Virus record (IMG/VR): IMGVR_UViG_3300042430_002694
Span: 62,001-126,000 of that record
Source: a virus
DNA: 64,000 bases
Direction: 5' to 3' (one strand)
The translations under genes and the position numbers were made by a program. Below are positions 9,266 through 18,332 of this stretch, piece after piece. The notes beneath the pieces were generated by a model that had not been told where the DNA came from, did not search any database, and saw only the letters and a list, made by a program, of their open reading frames with translations. Position 1 is the first letter of the stretch. Every line of letters begins with the position of its first letter.

Positions 9266-11338
9266 ATGCAAGTAGTCACCTACAAGATAATTCCGGAACC
9301 TGATAAGAACTCGGTTGCGTACAGTAAAAATTATAGAATATTTTCTACTGGCGAACCTTTACCTGGGGCTGTGAAAATCGTGGGATTCGATGAATCGCTT
9401 GAGCTTGGAACAGCGGTCTCTACTAATATTAATCGTAAATTTAGATATTCGTTAAACCGTGGAAACTGGTCACTTTGGTATTCCTTTAGCCCAGACGATC
9501 TTTCTGAAATTAACGTGCTAGACTTTGCAAATAGCGACGTCTTCTTTGAGGTCAAGTACGAATACGATAACGGAATTAATTACGATGCGCTTACCTCTCC
9601 ATTAATCGTTAACAATATTAAATTTAGAGTTCAAAGCACTCACATTGATGTAACTCTATACACACCGACCGTTTACTGTTCAGCTGAACGCTGTCCAGCT
9701 CTAATCGCTGAGAGAGAAGCTTCATTTAAACCTTATGAAGTTGGAAGTGCGATCGGAATCTCTAAGGAATTGAGCCTACAAACAAATAAATTGTTTGGCC
9801 ATGAAGTAGTTTACTTTAAAACTGAGCCGGATAGAGATGGCGGAGATTTTATATTTAAAGAGTGGACTCTATTTAAAACACTGGATCGAAAATGTGTTAA
9901 AGTAGTAGTTCCAAATAATGTATTCCCAGATAATAAACCTAACTTTACTGAGTTTGGTGTAGATTTTGAAATACCATTTGAGATTCATATCGATAATATC
10001 TACTTTCAGTCTATTTTTGGACCAAACACACAACCTCGTAAAAGAGATTACATGTACTTTCCATTAACCAATCGAATGTACGAAATTCAAGGATCTTATC
10101 TGTTTAGAGGATTCATGATGGAGCCTCTTTACTGGAAAATTCAATTAACTAAATTTCATCCAAATATCGATATGCTAATGAAAGAGCCTGATCGAATATT
10201 CCTTGACAATATTATTATGACAAGCGATGAACTATTCGGTGTACAAGCTGAAGTTCAGACAAATGATGCTCTGGATAAACAACAGTTTAAAACGATTTCG
10301 CACAAATTCGATGAGACTCGTAGATCACTACACCCAGATCTTGATAATAAAATTTTGGATAAAACTTTTAACTATGCTCCATTAATCGAGTACTATTACG
10401 ATATGAGTGCAGTTAAACCAGTCTTGCAAAATTACATAACTACTACCTCAAACACAAAGGAAGATCAGTACCTAAAAACTACTGCAAAACCTTACGAAAT
10501 TTGGGCATACGAAAGCAGTTCAATTTACAGTGCATGGCTGAATAACCAATTAAATACTGGAGACAGTTACCTAGATTCTACTGGTAAATTAGTCTCAGTT
10601 AAAATGAATGGGCCCAAAGATTCTTTCCTTGATCACTTAGGCAAATATGTGGTAGTTGAAGGTTATCGAGACCTGAGCCTAACCTCTAGATTTCAAGATT
10701 TAACCCAAAGTTTTGTTGGCAAATTTCAATTCAAGCAATCCGAGCATGCAGTTGTCTATAAAGCAGTTGCCTCAACTGAAGTTACTCCAAATATGACATT
10801 TAGCGCGCTAGTTAAATTCAATGCAGGATCACAGACCATCCGAATATTTGATGGATATGATAACATCAATAGTAAAGGCTTAGTCATCTCCTGTGGAATA
10901 ACTGACGTTTCTGGATTACCTAGCGTAACGATTCACGTAAGAATTAATAGCAGTCAATACTCATTTACTGTTGGCGAATTGTTATACGATGAATGGTATT
11001 CAATAATCGTTCCAGTATCCGCTCAATACGGCCAGCTTGAAGTTAACGTATATGAATTTAATCAGGACCCAGCGAATATTAAAAACTACAATCGACTTGA
11101 CTTAGTATTTAACGGCTCAGCTAAACCTGGAACATTTAGCTTTGTAACTACTCAAAATTGGGCTCTACCTTCTGCTAATTATTCAATTGCAAATGTTAGA
11201 CTATTTAATACAATGGTTCAGTCAGAGGATCACGAATTTATAGTGAGTCAGCTATTCGTTAGAGACGAATCTACTCTAGCTATAATTGATAATGCTCGAC
11301 CTCGACTAAATGTACCATTCATTGCAATAAACAAATAA
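9266..11338 (+). CDS. Virion structural protein with C-terminal lectin-like beta domain
   Basis: This is a 690-residue protein. Residues 1-230 are beta-rich, and the middle third carries a charged, aromatic segment (PRKRDYMYFPLTNRMYEIQG) of a kind I associate with T4-like baseplate-associated proteins. The last 200 residues (from about 480) look like a concanavalin A/LamG-type jelly roll, with patterns such as FSALVKFNAGSQTIRIFDGYD, WYSIIVPV and YSIANVRLFNT. No signal peptide or membrane segment is present. A late-promoter-like motif lies just upstream, and the next gene follows after 5 bases, so the two are probably co-transcribed. The exact position in the particle is unknown. Confidence 0.6.
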   Translation: MQVVTYKIIPEPDKNSVAYSKNYRIFSTGEPLPGAVKIVGFDESLELGTAVSTNINRKFRYSLNRGNWSLWYSFSPDDLSEINVLDFANSDVFFEVKYEYDNGINYDALTSPLIVNNIKFRVQSTHIDVTLYTPTVYCSAERCPALIAEREASFKPYEVGSAIGISKELSLQTNKLFGHEVVYFKTEPDRDGGDFIFKEWTLFKTLDRKCVKVVVPNNVFPDNKPNFTEFGVDFEIPFEIHIDNIYFQSIFGPNTQPRKRDYMYFPLTNRMYEIQGSYLFRGFMMEPLYWKIQLTKFHPNIDMLMKEPDRIFLDNIIMTSDELFGVQAEVQTNDALDKQQFKTISHKFDETRRSLHPDLDNKILDKTFNYAPLIEYYYDMSAVKPVLQNYITTTSNTKEDQYLKTTAKPYEIWAYESSSIYSAWLNNQLNTGDSYLDSTGKLVSVKMNGPKDSFLDHLGKYVVVEGYRDLSLTSRFQDLTQSFVGKFQFKQSEHAVVYKAVASTEVTPNMTFSALVKFNAGSQTIRIFDGYDNINSKGLVISCGITDVSGLPSVTIHVRINSSQYSFTVGELLYDEWYSIIVPVSAQYGQLEVNVYEFNQDPANIKNYNRLDLVFNGSAKPGTFSFVTTQNWALPSANYSIANVRLFNTMVQSEDHEFIVSQLFVRDESTLAIIDNARPRLNVPFIAINK

Positions 11339-11343
11339 CAATT

Positions 11344-12696
11344 ATGTATAAAGATCTAAATCAACAACGTCTTTTTGACAACGTAAATATTGGATTCGAA
11401 TTTGAATTCTTTTCTCCAATCGGTAGGGCTGAGCTTGCTGAAAAATTGGAAGTATTACTTGGCAAAAAAGTAATCAGCACAAACGAATACAATTCAGATA
11501 TTGCCGTAAGTTACTCAGAATTCAAATTAGAGCCAGATTTTTCAGGCGGATTTAAAATGAATGAGCTTATTACTGGAGTAATGCCATATAATGAAGCAAT
11601 TCACGTTATGTATAAAGTTATGAATTTTATCGATGAAAATGGATTCACGACCGAACGTACTGGACTGCATATTAATATGTCACTAAATGAATTTGATCTT
11701 GGTTTAAGAGAGCGTCTTCAGAATCTAAATGTTTTTAAGTACATTCTTGGACTAAATGAGGAGAAAATCTTTGACATGTGGCCTTCTGCTAAATCTAGAA
11801 TTCAAAAGATTTACAAGAATCCAGTAACAAATATTTACCCTAAAAATAAGTTCCTAGCTGAGACGTCAATCGCCTATTCAAAACCCAGCAGTCCACTTGA
11901 ATTTAATTACCCTCAATCTAAATACTTTGGAATTAATTTCGATAAGTTAAAAGACGGTTACGTTGAAGTTAGATACGCAGGTGGAGCCGACTATCAAAAT
12001 AAGAGATCTAGTGCAACTAACTTAGTTAACTACATAGCCGAGTCTCTGTACAACACGCTTCAATCTAATTACCAATACTCAATTGATGAACAGAAAAAAG
12101 TTCACGATGTTTTGAAAAAACAAAGAGATAACACTCTTGCTCTAAAGTCATACGAAAATTTCACTAAGAATTTTCCAAATATCGATCTTTACGTTGACTT
12201 AAAAGATGACCCTCGTATTCTTGAAGCAAATTACCTAAAGGTTAGAGATAGCCTATTTGACTTAATTACTTTTGGCCAAATGACTAAAGGTTCTATTAAC
12301 TATGATACTGATACGGAGAGAGTTCAATTAAAAGATTCTTCGTTAAAGGAAGGATTTGGAATTAAAGGGCTTGACTTGATAAATTGCTCAATTGAGGCAG
12401 AGATTACAGACTGTATGCTTTATGGCTGCAAAGTAAGATCATCACATATAACCGAATGTCGAATCCTAACCGGAAACGATATCCGATACTGTCACCTAGA
12501 CGAGTGTATGTTTGAAAAAGGTAGCGTTAATCGAATAGACCTTAGTTATATCAAAAGTTCTCCAGAAAGTGTCATCTATGCTAATCTAAATGAGTGTATC
12601 GTTAGATCAGGTATTATTGCACTAGATGCAGAAGTTGATAGTAAAACAGAAGTTCTTTCAGGTACAGCAAAAGGCAGTAAAAATCCAATAAAATAA
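11344..12696 (+). CDS. Amidoligase-like enzyme fused to pentapeptide-like C-terminal domain
   Basis: This 450-residue protein has the ordered motifs of the Amidoligase_2 family (ATP-dependent COOH-NH2 ligases of the glutamine synthetase/GCS fold). GFEFEFF at residues 17-23 supplies the metal-binding Glu residues, ELITGVMPY lies near 74-82, GLHINMS at 107-113 is the family's GxHxH-like strand, and VEVRYAGG lies near 208-215. Residues about 345-425 form a run of degenerate pentapeptide-like repeats (repeating C/L-x-x-C-x-V/I with DCMLYGCKV, ECRILTGN, YCHLDECMF), a predicted right-handed beta-helix. Family enzymes form peptide or isopeptide bonds; the substrate here is unknown. Its position among fibre genes suggests a virion or cell-surface substrate (inference). 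The second His of GxHxH is replaced by Asn, so activity is not assured. Confidence 0.75.
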   Translation: MYKDLNQQRLFDNVNIGFEFEFFSPIGRAELAEKLEVLLGKKVISTNEYNSDIAVSYSEFKLEPDFSGGFKMNELITGVMPYNEAIHVMYKVMNFIDENGFTTERTGLHINMSLNEFDLGLRERLQNLNVFKYILGLNEEKIFDMWPSAKSRIQKIYKNPVTNIYPKNKFLAETSIAYSKPSSPLEFNYPQSKYFGINFDKLKDGYVEVRYAGGADYQNKRSSATNLVNYIAESLYNTLQSNYQYSIDEQKKVHDVLKKQRDNTLALKSYENFTKNFPNIDLYVDLKDDPRILEANYLKVRDSLFDLITFGQMTKGSINYDTDTERVQLKDSSLKEGFGIKGLDLINCSIEAEITDCMLYGCKVRSSHITECRILTGNDIRYCHLDECMFEKGSVNRIDLSYIKSSPESVIYANLNECIVRSGIIALDAEVDSKTEVLSGTAKGSKNPIK

Positions 12697-12714
12697 CGAT
12701 TCTTCTTTCAAGTT

Positions 12715-12731
12715 AATAAATAACTAAAAAG
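12715..12731 (+). promoter_or_regulatory. Late-promoter-like motif (AATAAATAACTAAAAAG)
   Basis: Near-perfect copy of the recurrent motif, with the core ending 28 bases before the ATG at 12751. Confidence 0.65.
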
Positions 12732-12750
12732 TTAGATACTTTAAATAACG

Positions 12751-15177
12751 ATGTCAATTCAATTAAAAATTTCAAGTGTAAAATCAATTAACGGTGCTAG
12801 CTTAACTAGCGTTGTTGATTTGGCTAATTTTAATTTTAGCACAATAAAGTCAGCAATAACTGAGTTTCTATCAGCCGTTAACTTCGATCAAACTGGTGGA
12901 GTTTCAGTTGACATTGAAGGAATTTCAGCAAACACAATCATCGTTAGGCAAGGTCTAACTGTATACGGTGCACAGCAACAAAATGGGTCGTATCCTGAAG
13001 TAATAAAACTCTACCCAACTGGCGCAATCACCGGTAAAAATGCGGTAATGGAAGATGTAGTTGAAGGTAAAAGGCTTCGACTTAAAGTATACGGAGCAAT
13101 TCCGCCAACTGGAGTTCCAGGAGAAGTAATCTACATTACTCAACAGGGCGGCCGAATTGAAGGATTTTATGGATATTTAGTATCAACTGGCTGGACGCTA
13201 CTCAGCGGAGGCGGTGCAGGTTCTTGTAGAGCGGCTGTAACCAGATCGGTAACGCCAAATGTAATTACTGGAGACTCTGCTTTAGTTTCACCAGGATTAC
13301 TTCCGATGCCCGCGCCGATCACGACTAGTGAGTACTTATTGTTCATTAACGGCCAACAAATAATCATAGGAGATGGCACCAAAGTAGCGCCAGCGTACTT
13401 TAGTAAAGACAATGGGACTACTGCAAGTAATTACGGGGCAGTTGATTCAACTGATGAACTTTATTGGAACACTTCTGTTGCTGGATATGGACTAGACGGT
13501 GGCGATTTTGTAACTCTAATTTACACATCAGCTGATCCTTATTGCGGAGCAGCTGGCGTTTTATGTACGACCGAAATTGTGCAAGCTGGTCAAAGTTCAA
13601 CGAATCACCCACAGGTTGGAGTATCGGTTGTGTTAGATACAAACGCTACAGAATCTGCGCCAATCACAGTATGTTCTGTACCAGCGCCGACTCTATCTCC
13701 ATCTGGTATTTTACCGGCAGGTTATTACTTAAATAATGCAGCAATGGCATTTGATATTTCAACTCCATTAACTATTGGAGCTCTTCTTGAATTTACTCTA
13801 CCTCAAGCAATGACTGAGCCGGTATTTGACACAGTTCGAATATTCCATAATGTAAATGGAGTCTATGTTGATGAAACTGTCTTAACTGGACCGTATGCTC
13901 CTGACTATGCAACTAGAAAAATATGGGCGCAAGTAACCTCATTTAGTCCTTTTTACGCTATTCCTTTTCAGGCTACTCCAACTACAACAACTACAACGGT
14001 TTCGCCTACCTTGACTACTACGATCGCACCAACAAGTACAACAACGACTTGTGCTCCAGGCTCAATTAATTACTCAGTTGCTGAAAACTTAAATGCAACA
14101 GTCATATCATTTATAGGAACTCCAACTGGTCCGTATTCAGTAGTCTTTGCGTCAGCAGGTGGACCTACCTACAATCTGACTGAATTGCATGGAGTTAACA
14201 TAAGTCTTTCATGGATATTTAACAGAACTGATTCTGAGTACTTATCTTCAAATATTAATACCGTATATGGTACGTACACGTTTACCAATGCGGCAGGCTG
14301 CCAATACGTAGTTAACGTTGAGTTTGGTGCAGTTACCACAACAACTACCACCGCTGCTCCAACCACTACGACGACAATTGCGCCGACTACTACGACGATT
14401 GCACCGACTACCACTACAACAATCGCTCCGACTACTACTACGACAATTGAGCCGACTACTACTACGACAATTGAGCCGACTACCACTACAACAATCGCTC
14501 CGACTACTACAACGACGATTGCTCCGACTACTACAACGACGACGATTGATCCATGTAGCGAATTCACAGTTACTCCATCCCAGACTGGCGAAAGTCAATA
14601 TACTTTTCAAGTTACTGGGCCTGGAGGATTACTTTATACGATCCAGCAATTTGCCGATATTATTTACACAGGTACAACTAGAATTCCGGCTGAAAATTTA
14701 GCGCTAATCGATGGACCTCTCAAAGTAACAATTAACTCGACATGTACATTCTGTTATGAATTTGATGCAGGTGCTCAAACTTTAACTGTGATAGATTGCG
14801 GACTGTATAGCGGAATTACTACTACGACTACAACGCTAGCGGCAACGACCACAACCACTACGCTTGCTCCATCAACTACCACTACTACTACAATTGGATG
14901 CCCATCTGTATCAATTGAGTATTATCAAGACCGTGAGGCTAAGACTATATCGTTTGTTTTATCAACAACTGAGTATTCAGTAATTCAAATATTTGATAAT
15001 ATAAACGCGCCTATTTCAGAAGGTATGTATACTGTAACAATCGACGGATCTGATACTATAATCGAAGGTATATTTACAATCGACCCAATTGGTAAGTGGA
15101 AAATCATATTAGATGAGTGTCTGTATGAAGTTAACGTAACTGAATATCTAACTACAACTACTACCATTAGAGGATAA
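12751..15177 (+). CDS. Fibre-like virion protein with Thr-rich linkers between beta domains
   Basis: This is an 808-residue protein. Residues 1-405 are a beta-rich N-terminal part with a central Gly-rich turn. At least three modules of about 80-100 residues follow, separated by threonine-rich linkers (units such as APTTTTTI and EPTTTTTI; bases about 13978-14050, 14335-14550 and 14818-14893). Each module starts and ends near cysteines (CAPGS to AAGCQY; DPCSEF to FCYEF/IDCGLY; GCPSVS to DECLYEV), which suggests small disulphide-stabilised Ig-like domains on extended stalks. The Thr-rich linkers are mucin-like and would be good O-glycosylation targets. A glycosyltransferase gene follows 30 bases downstream. 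The host-surface adhesion role is inferred from architecture only. Confidence 0.65.
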   Translation: MSIQLKISSVKSINGASLTSVVDLANFNFSTIKSAITEFLSAVNFDQTGGVSVDIEGISANTIIVRQGLTVYGAQQQNGSYPEVIKLYPTGAITGKNAVMEDVVEGKRLRLKVYGAIPPTGVPGEVIYITQQGGRIEGFYGYLVSTGWTLLSGGGAGSCRAAVTRSVTPNVITGDSALVSPGLLPMPAPITTSEYLLFINGQQIIIGDGTKVAPAYFSKDNGTTASNYGAVDSTDELYWNTSVAGYGLDGGDFVTLIYTSADPYCGAAGVLCTTEIVQAGQSSTNHPQVGVSVVLDTNATESAPITVCSVPAPTLSPSGILPAGYYLNNAAMAFDISTPLTIGALLEFTLPQAMTEPVFDTVRIFHNVNGVYVDETVLTGPYAPDYATRKIWAQVTSFSPFYAIPFQATPTTTTTTVSPTLTTTIAPTSTTTTCAPGSINYSVAENLNATVISFIGTPTGPYSVVFASAGGPTYNLTELHGVNISLSWIFNRTDSEYLSSNINTVYGTYTFTNAAGCQYVVNVEFGAVTTTTTTAAPTTTTTIAPTTTTIAPTTTTTIAPTTTTTIEPTTTTTIEPTTTTTIAPTTTTTIAPTTTTTTIDPCSEFTVTPSQTGESQYTFQVTGPGGLLYTIQQFADIIYTGTTRIPAENLALIDGPLKVTINSTCTFCYEFDAGAQTLTVIDCGLYSGITTTTTTLAATTTTTTLAPSTTTTTTIGCPSVSIEYYQDREAKTISFVLSTTEYSVIQIFDNINAPISEGMYTVTIDGSDTIIEGIFTIDPIGKWKIILDECLYEVNVTEYLTTTTTIRG
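14335..14550 (+). repeat. Thr-rich (A/E)PTTTTTI linker repeat
   Basis: This is the longest of three threonine-rich stretches in the same gene, built from roughly eight 8-residue units with Pro at a fixed position. All four Thr codons are mixed, so the protein repeat is kept while the DNA is scrambled. Shorter runs lie at about 13978-14050 and 14818-14893. Confidence 0.8.
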
Positions 15178-15207
15178 ACCTTAAGCCAATTAGTAGTATA
15201 AATTAGT

Positions 15208-16164
15208 ATGCTAACTAAGAAGACTATATTTATGTCCGCTCAGCCGGACCACCCGTATTTTCATTGGCAAGTTGAGGTAGTAATTCATAATTTTATGAAG
15301 AGCGGAATAAACCCTAACTGGATAGATATTCTATTTGCCTATGATAATGAACCTTCGCCTGAAGGTAGAGCTCTTGCTTCCAAATATCCAATGGTAAGAT
15401 TCTTTTTCTATAAAAAGAGAATAACTGAAAATTATGGATACATTCCGATCCTAAGACCTGATATTCTAGAACAGCACTTTAGAGCTCATCCGGAACTTCG
15501 TGGAGAAACTGTCTTTTACCATGATTCTGATATTATTTTTAGAGAACTTCCTAACTTTGATGCCCTACATGGAGATCTTTATTGGTACGTAAGCGACACA
15601 ATTTCATACATTGGTGCGAAGTACATTAAGAGCAAATCAGAAGATATTTTCACAGATCTATGCAGTCTTTCAGGAATTCCACCGGAATTAGTGGAAGCAA
15701 ATGAGGCTGGCTCAGGCGGTGCTCAATACTTAATGAAAGGTGTAACTGCCGATTTCTGGAAAGAAGTAGCCGAGGACACATTGACTATTTACAAGTACAT
15801 GTGTGATAGAGAGCATCAAGACCGCTCTAATTTATCTACAGAAGAAGCGGCTCAATTTAATCCAATTCAAAAGTGGTGTGCTGATATGTGGTCAGTTCTT
15901 TGGGGAGCATGGAAAATGGGAGCCCAGACGATTGTTACTCCTGAACTTGATTTTAGTTGGGGAACTTCTGATATCCATGCATACAATAAGTGCCCAATTA
16001 TGCACAATGCTGGAGTAACTGATTCAACCAAAGATACGTTATTTTATAAAGCAGATTTTCGATCAAGTAGTCCATTTGATACTGATCTATCGTACGTTGA
16101 TCCGGAAAGCGCATCTGGGAAATACGTTGCTGCTATTTTATATGCCAAGGAGAAACGGAAATAG
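15208..16164 (+). CDS. Putative GT-A-fold glycosyltransferase
   Basis: This is a 318-residue soluble protein. It has a DxD-type metal/nucleotide-sugar motif in FYHDSDIIF (about residues 108-116), preceded by a Rossmann-like N-terminal strand (TIFMSAQPDHPYFHWQVE). Acceptor-site-like motifs follow: GSGGAQYLMKGV near 170, WCADMWSVLWGAW near 225 and MHNAGV near 268. Length and layout fit GT-A glycosyltransferases. It lies between two fibre genes, so a phage structural protein is the likely substrate. Host surface glycan or DNA are alternatives. Confidence 0.65.
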   Translation: MLTKKTIFMSAQPDHPYFHWQVEVVIHNFMKSGINPNWIDILFAYDNEPSPEGRALASKYPMVRFFFYKKRITENYGYIPILRPDILEQHFRAHPELRGETVFYHDSDIIFRELPNFDALHGDLYWYVSDTISYIGAKYIKSKSEDIFTDLCSLSGIPPELVEANEAGSGGAQYLMKGVTADFWKEVAEDTLTIYKYMCDREHQDRSNLSTEEAAQFNPIQKWCADMWSVLWGAWKMGAQTIVTPELDFSWGTSDIHAYNKCPIMHNAGVTDSTKDTLFYKADFRSSSPFDTDLSYVDPESASGKYVAAILYAKEKRK

Positions 16165-16186
16165 ATTACTTGGATCTACTAGTGAT

Positions 16187-16198
16187 GATAAATAACTG
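16187..16198 (+). promoter_or_regulatory. Late-promoter-like motif (GATAAATAACTG)
   Basis: The core ends 31 bases before the ATG at 16226. The downstream A-rich part of the motif is less well kept here. Confidence 0.5.
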
Positions 16199-16225
16199 TA
16201 GTAGAAAAATGTAAATTAAAACCGA

Positions 16226-18109
16226 ATGTCCCACAAACTTAAAATAAAACAAGTTGATCTTAGCGGAGTATCCCAGGATAACACCAAGACTAAATTTTTA
16301 GCAATAGATAATTCGGGTAATTTATATTGGAATGATTCTCCAAATACCGGCTCAAGTGGAATTAGCGGAATTGATTTTTATGATGAAGGCGTTCTTGTCG
16401 GAAATTATTCAAAAGTTAATTTTGTTGGAATTGATATACTTGGAGCTCAGAAACCTGGAGATTCAAGTACAATAAATGTTTACGTTCCTACTCCAACATT
16501 CGCAAGTCACTTTGGCACAAACGACGGAACCTCGTCTGGATTAGTATCAGAAACTTTAGCTAGATCAACGGTTAGAATAAGCAATCCAACGACTGAAGGA
16601 ACTCCATTTAAGGCTGGAACTTGGGCAGGTACAAATCAGTCAACGACAACTAGTAGCACAGTCTCATTCAGTACAGCAAATGCGGTAACTGGTCAAGGCG
16701 GAGACGCTACGGTAACCGTTGATGTATATGATGCAGATGGCACCACTATTATTTCAACATTTTCTCAGGGAGTTACTGCAGACGGGACATATTCAAGTAC
16801 AGACGGTATTGACATTATTATTGCCGGTTTTGCAACTGATAGTTTAAAACAAAAAGCTGACATTACCGTAACCGTTGATATTGATCAAGTACTATCTGGC
16901 GTAGGTTTAATAGACGGCGGTAAATACAATATAGTTATTACAAACCTAACTGATTCAACTAGTGATGGTGCTCAAACTTTCACTTATACACAATCTGCAG
17001 TTTTCTTTGATACAAATGCATCTACTCCAAGCTTTGGAGCCGGTTCAACTTGTACAATCGAAGAAACTCTAGGAAATATTGTAACCAAGCATCTAAGCGG
17101 TGTTGAGTACTACACTCTAACTTCACAGTTTAGTGCACACGTTGATGCAATTAATAACCTAAACGCAAATACTCAAGGCCGTGCTCTTGGCGCAAATACT
17201 AATTTTCAATTTGTTGCACCATCGTACGGAGTTCCAACTATTGCTGAATATGCATGGTCACCAACTTCTGGTACTTTTACTGGATGGACCAATTTCTTCA
17301 ACAATACAGCTGCTGAATATGATATTTTAAATTGGGCGATTAATTCTTCAAATTTTAGGTATCGAGGAGCAACTGCAGCCGCGACTGCTTCACTATTTGA
17401 TCCATGGTCTTCAGGCGGAACTAAATCTTCTTCAACTCATTCAATATTAGTGGACACATATCCAACTAGTGGAAATAGCACTCAATACGTAGAGCGATTT
17501 GACGATGAGGCTTTTAGATTACAAAGCGATTACACGACTGCATGGGTTTCTACCGCAAGTCTATCAAACGGAAATGCTTGCGTTGTCGGTGGTACAATCG
17601 TTAGACCTGATCAATATTTCTTAACTGCACCAAATACTGCAACAATTCAACCCGATCTAGCTGCTTTTAAATCAGACTTAAATGGTTCAAACCCAAACTA
17701 TTCTTCACTTACTGCAGCTGCATCGTACTATAGAAAATTTTATACTACACTAAGTTCGTCAAGCGTTCCAATTCCTAGTTTTTCAATGGTATTCGCTGGA
17801 ACTTTCGCAGGCGGATCTGCTCTAGCTGATTTAATTAGCGGTGCTCTTACTGTAACTGTTCGTAAAATAGGAGCAACCGTTGGAGTTTTTGGACCTACTT
17901 CGTATCCATTAATCCTAAACGGTTCAGGTTATAATTTTGGAACATTTGATGATGGTGCAACTGATGGTCAAATCCGATTAGGTTCATCCAGTGGAAATAC
18001 AATAAATGGAACATTTGGAGGATTTAATGCAACAAACGGAATATACGTAGAATTTAAAATCCACAATTCAGCTATTAGAATCGATACAGTGACTGTAACA
18101 TTCAACTAA
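16226..18109 (+). CDS. Fibre-like virion structural protein
   Basis: This is a 627-residue, Ser/Thr/Asn/Gly-rich, strongly beta-predicted protein. The N-terminus (HKLKIKQVDLSGV, then FLAIDNSGNLYW) resembles attachment segments of phage fibres, followed by a short GSSGISG hinge. The middle part has repeated strand patterns (DATVTVDVYDADGTTI, ADITVTVDIDQV), and the C-terminus ends VYVEFKIHNSAIRIDTVTVTF-like. No catalytic motif or cysteine-rich module is evident. A late-promoter-like motif precedes it, and the small gene at 18125 and the giant collagen-like fibre follow in the same direction, probably in one transcript. Confidence 0.55.
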   Translation: MSHKLKIKQVDLSGVSQDNTKTKFLAIDNSGNLYWNDSPNTGSSGISGIDFYDEGVLVGNYSKVNFVGIDILGAQKPGDSSTINVYVPTPTFASHFGTNDGTSSGLVSETLARSTVRISNPTTEGTPFKAGTWAGTNQSTTTSSTVSFSTANAVTGQGGDATVTVDVYDADGTTIISTFSQGVTADGTYSSTDGIDIIIAGFATDSLKQKADITVTVDIDQVLSGVGLIDGGKYNIVITNLTDSTSDGAQTFTYTQSAVFFDTNASTPSFGAGSTCTIEETLGNIVTKHLSGVEYYTLTSQFSAHVDAINNLNANTQGRALGANTNFQFVAPSYGVPTIAEYAWSPTSGTFTGWTNFFNNTAAEYDILNWAINSSNFRYRGATAAATASLFDPWSSGGTKSSSTHSILVDTYPTSGNSTQYVERFDDEAFRLQSDYTTAWVSTASLSNGNACVVGGTIVRPDQYFLTAPNTATIQPDLAAFKSDLNGSNPNYSSLTAAASYYRKFYTTLSSSSVPIPSFSMVFAGTFAGGSALADLISGALTVTVRKIGATVGVFGPTSYPLILNGSGYNFGTFDDGATDGQIRLGSSSGNTINGTFGGFNATNGIYVEFKIHNSAIRIDTVTVTFN

Positions 18110-18124
18110 AAAAAAATTAATAAT

Positions 18125-18325
18125 ATGGAAAAAAGTTTCGATAAAAAGCTTAAGGTTAAAATAGATAAAGATAAGCAGAGTGTTTCTCTTAGTATACGAG
18201 TTTCTGATGATATGGTTAACGTATTTAAAACAACAATAAATGAATTTAATATTATGGTTGCAGAATACGAAGGTCAATTATATGAGGCAAACCAGGAAGA
18301 ATCAATAGAAAACGAAATAATATAA
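18125..18325 (+). CDS. Small uncharacterised 66-residue protein
   Basis: This is a small charged protein with a Lys-rich N-terminus (KSFDKKLKVKIDKDKQ), a helical middle (RVSDDMVNVFKTTINEFNIMVAEYEG) and an acidic end. It fills the gap between two co-directional fibre genes with only 7 bases before the next ATG, and its start has the A-rich leader usual here. It might be an assembly factor for the following giant fibre, but nothing in the sequence proves that. Confidence 0.5.
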   Translation: MEKSFDKKLKVKIDKDKQSVSLSIRVSDDMVNVFKTTINEFNIMVAEYEGQLYEANQEESIENEII

Positions 18326-18332
18326 TTAGTAA

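Noticed and set aside
14169-14567. Val/Gly-rich antisense frame across the Thr-rich linkers
   Set aside because: It is a shadow of the ACN codons of the real gene on the plus strand.
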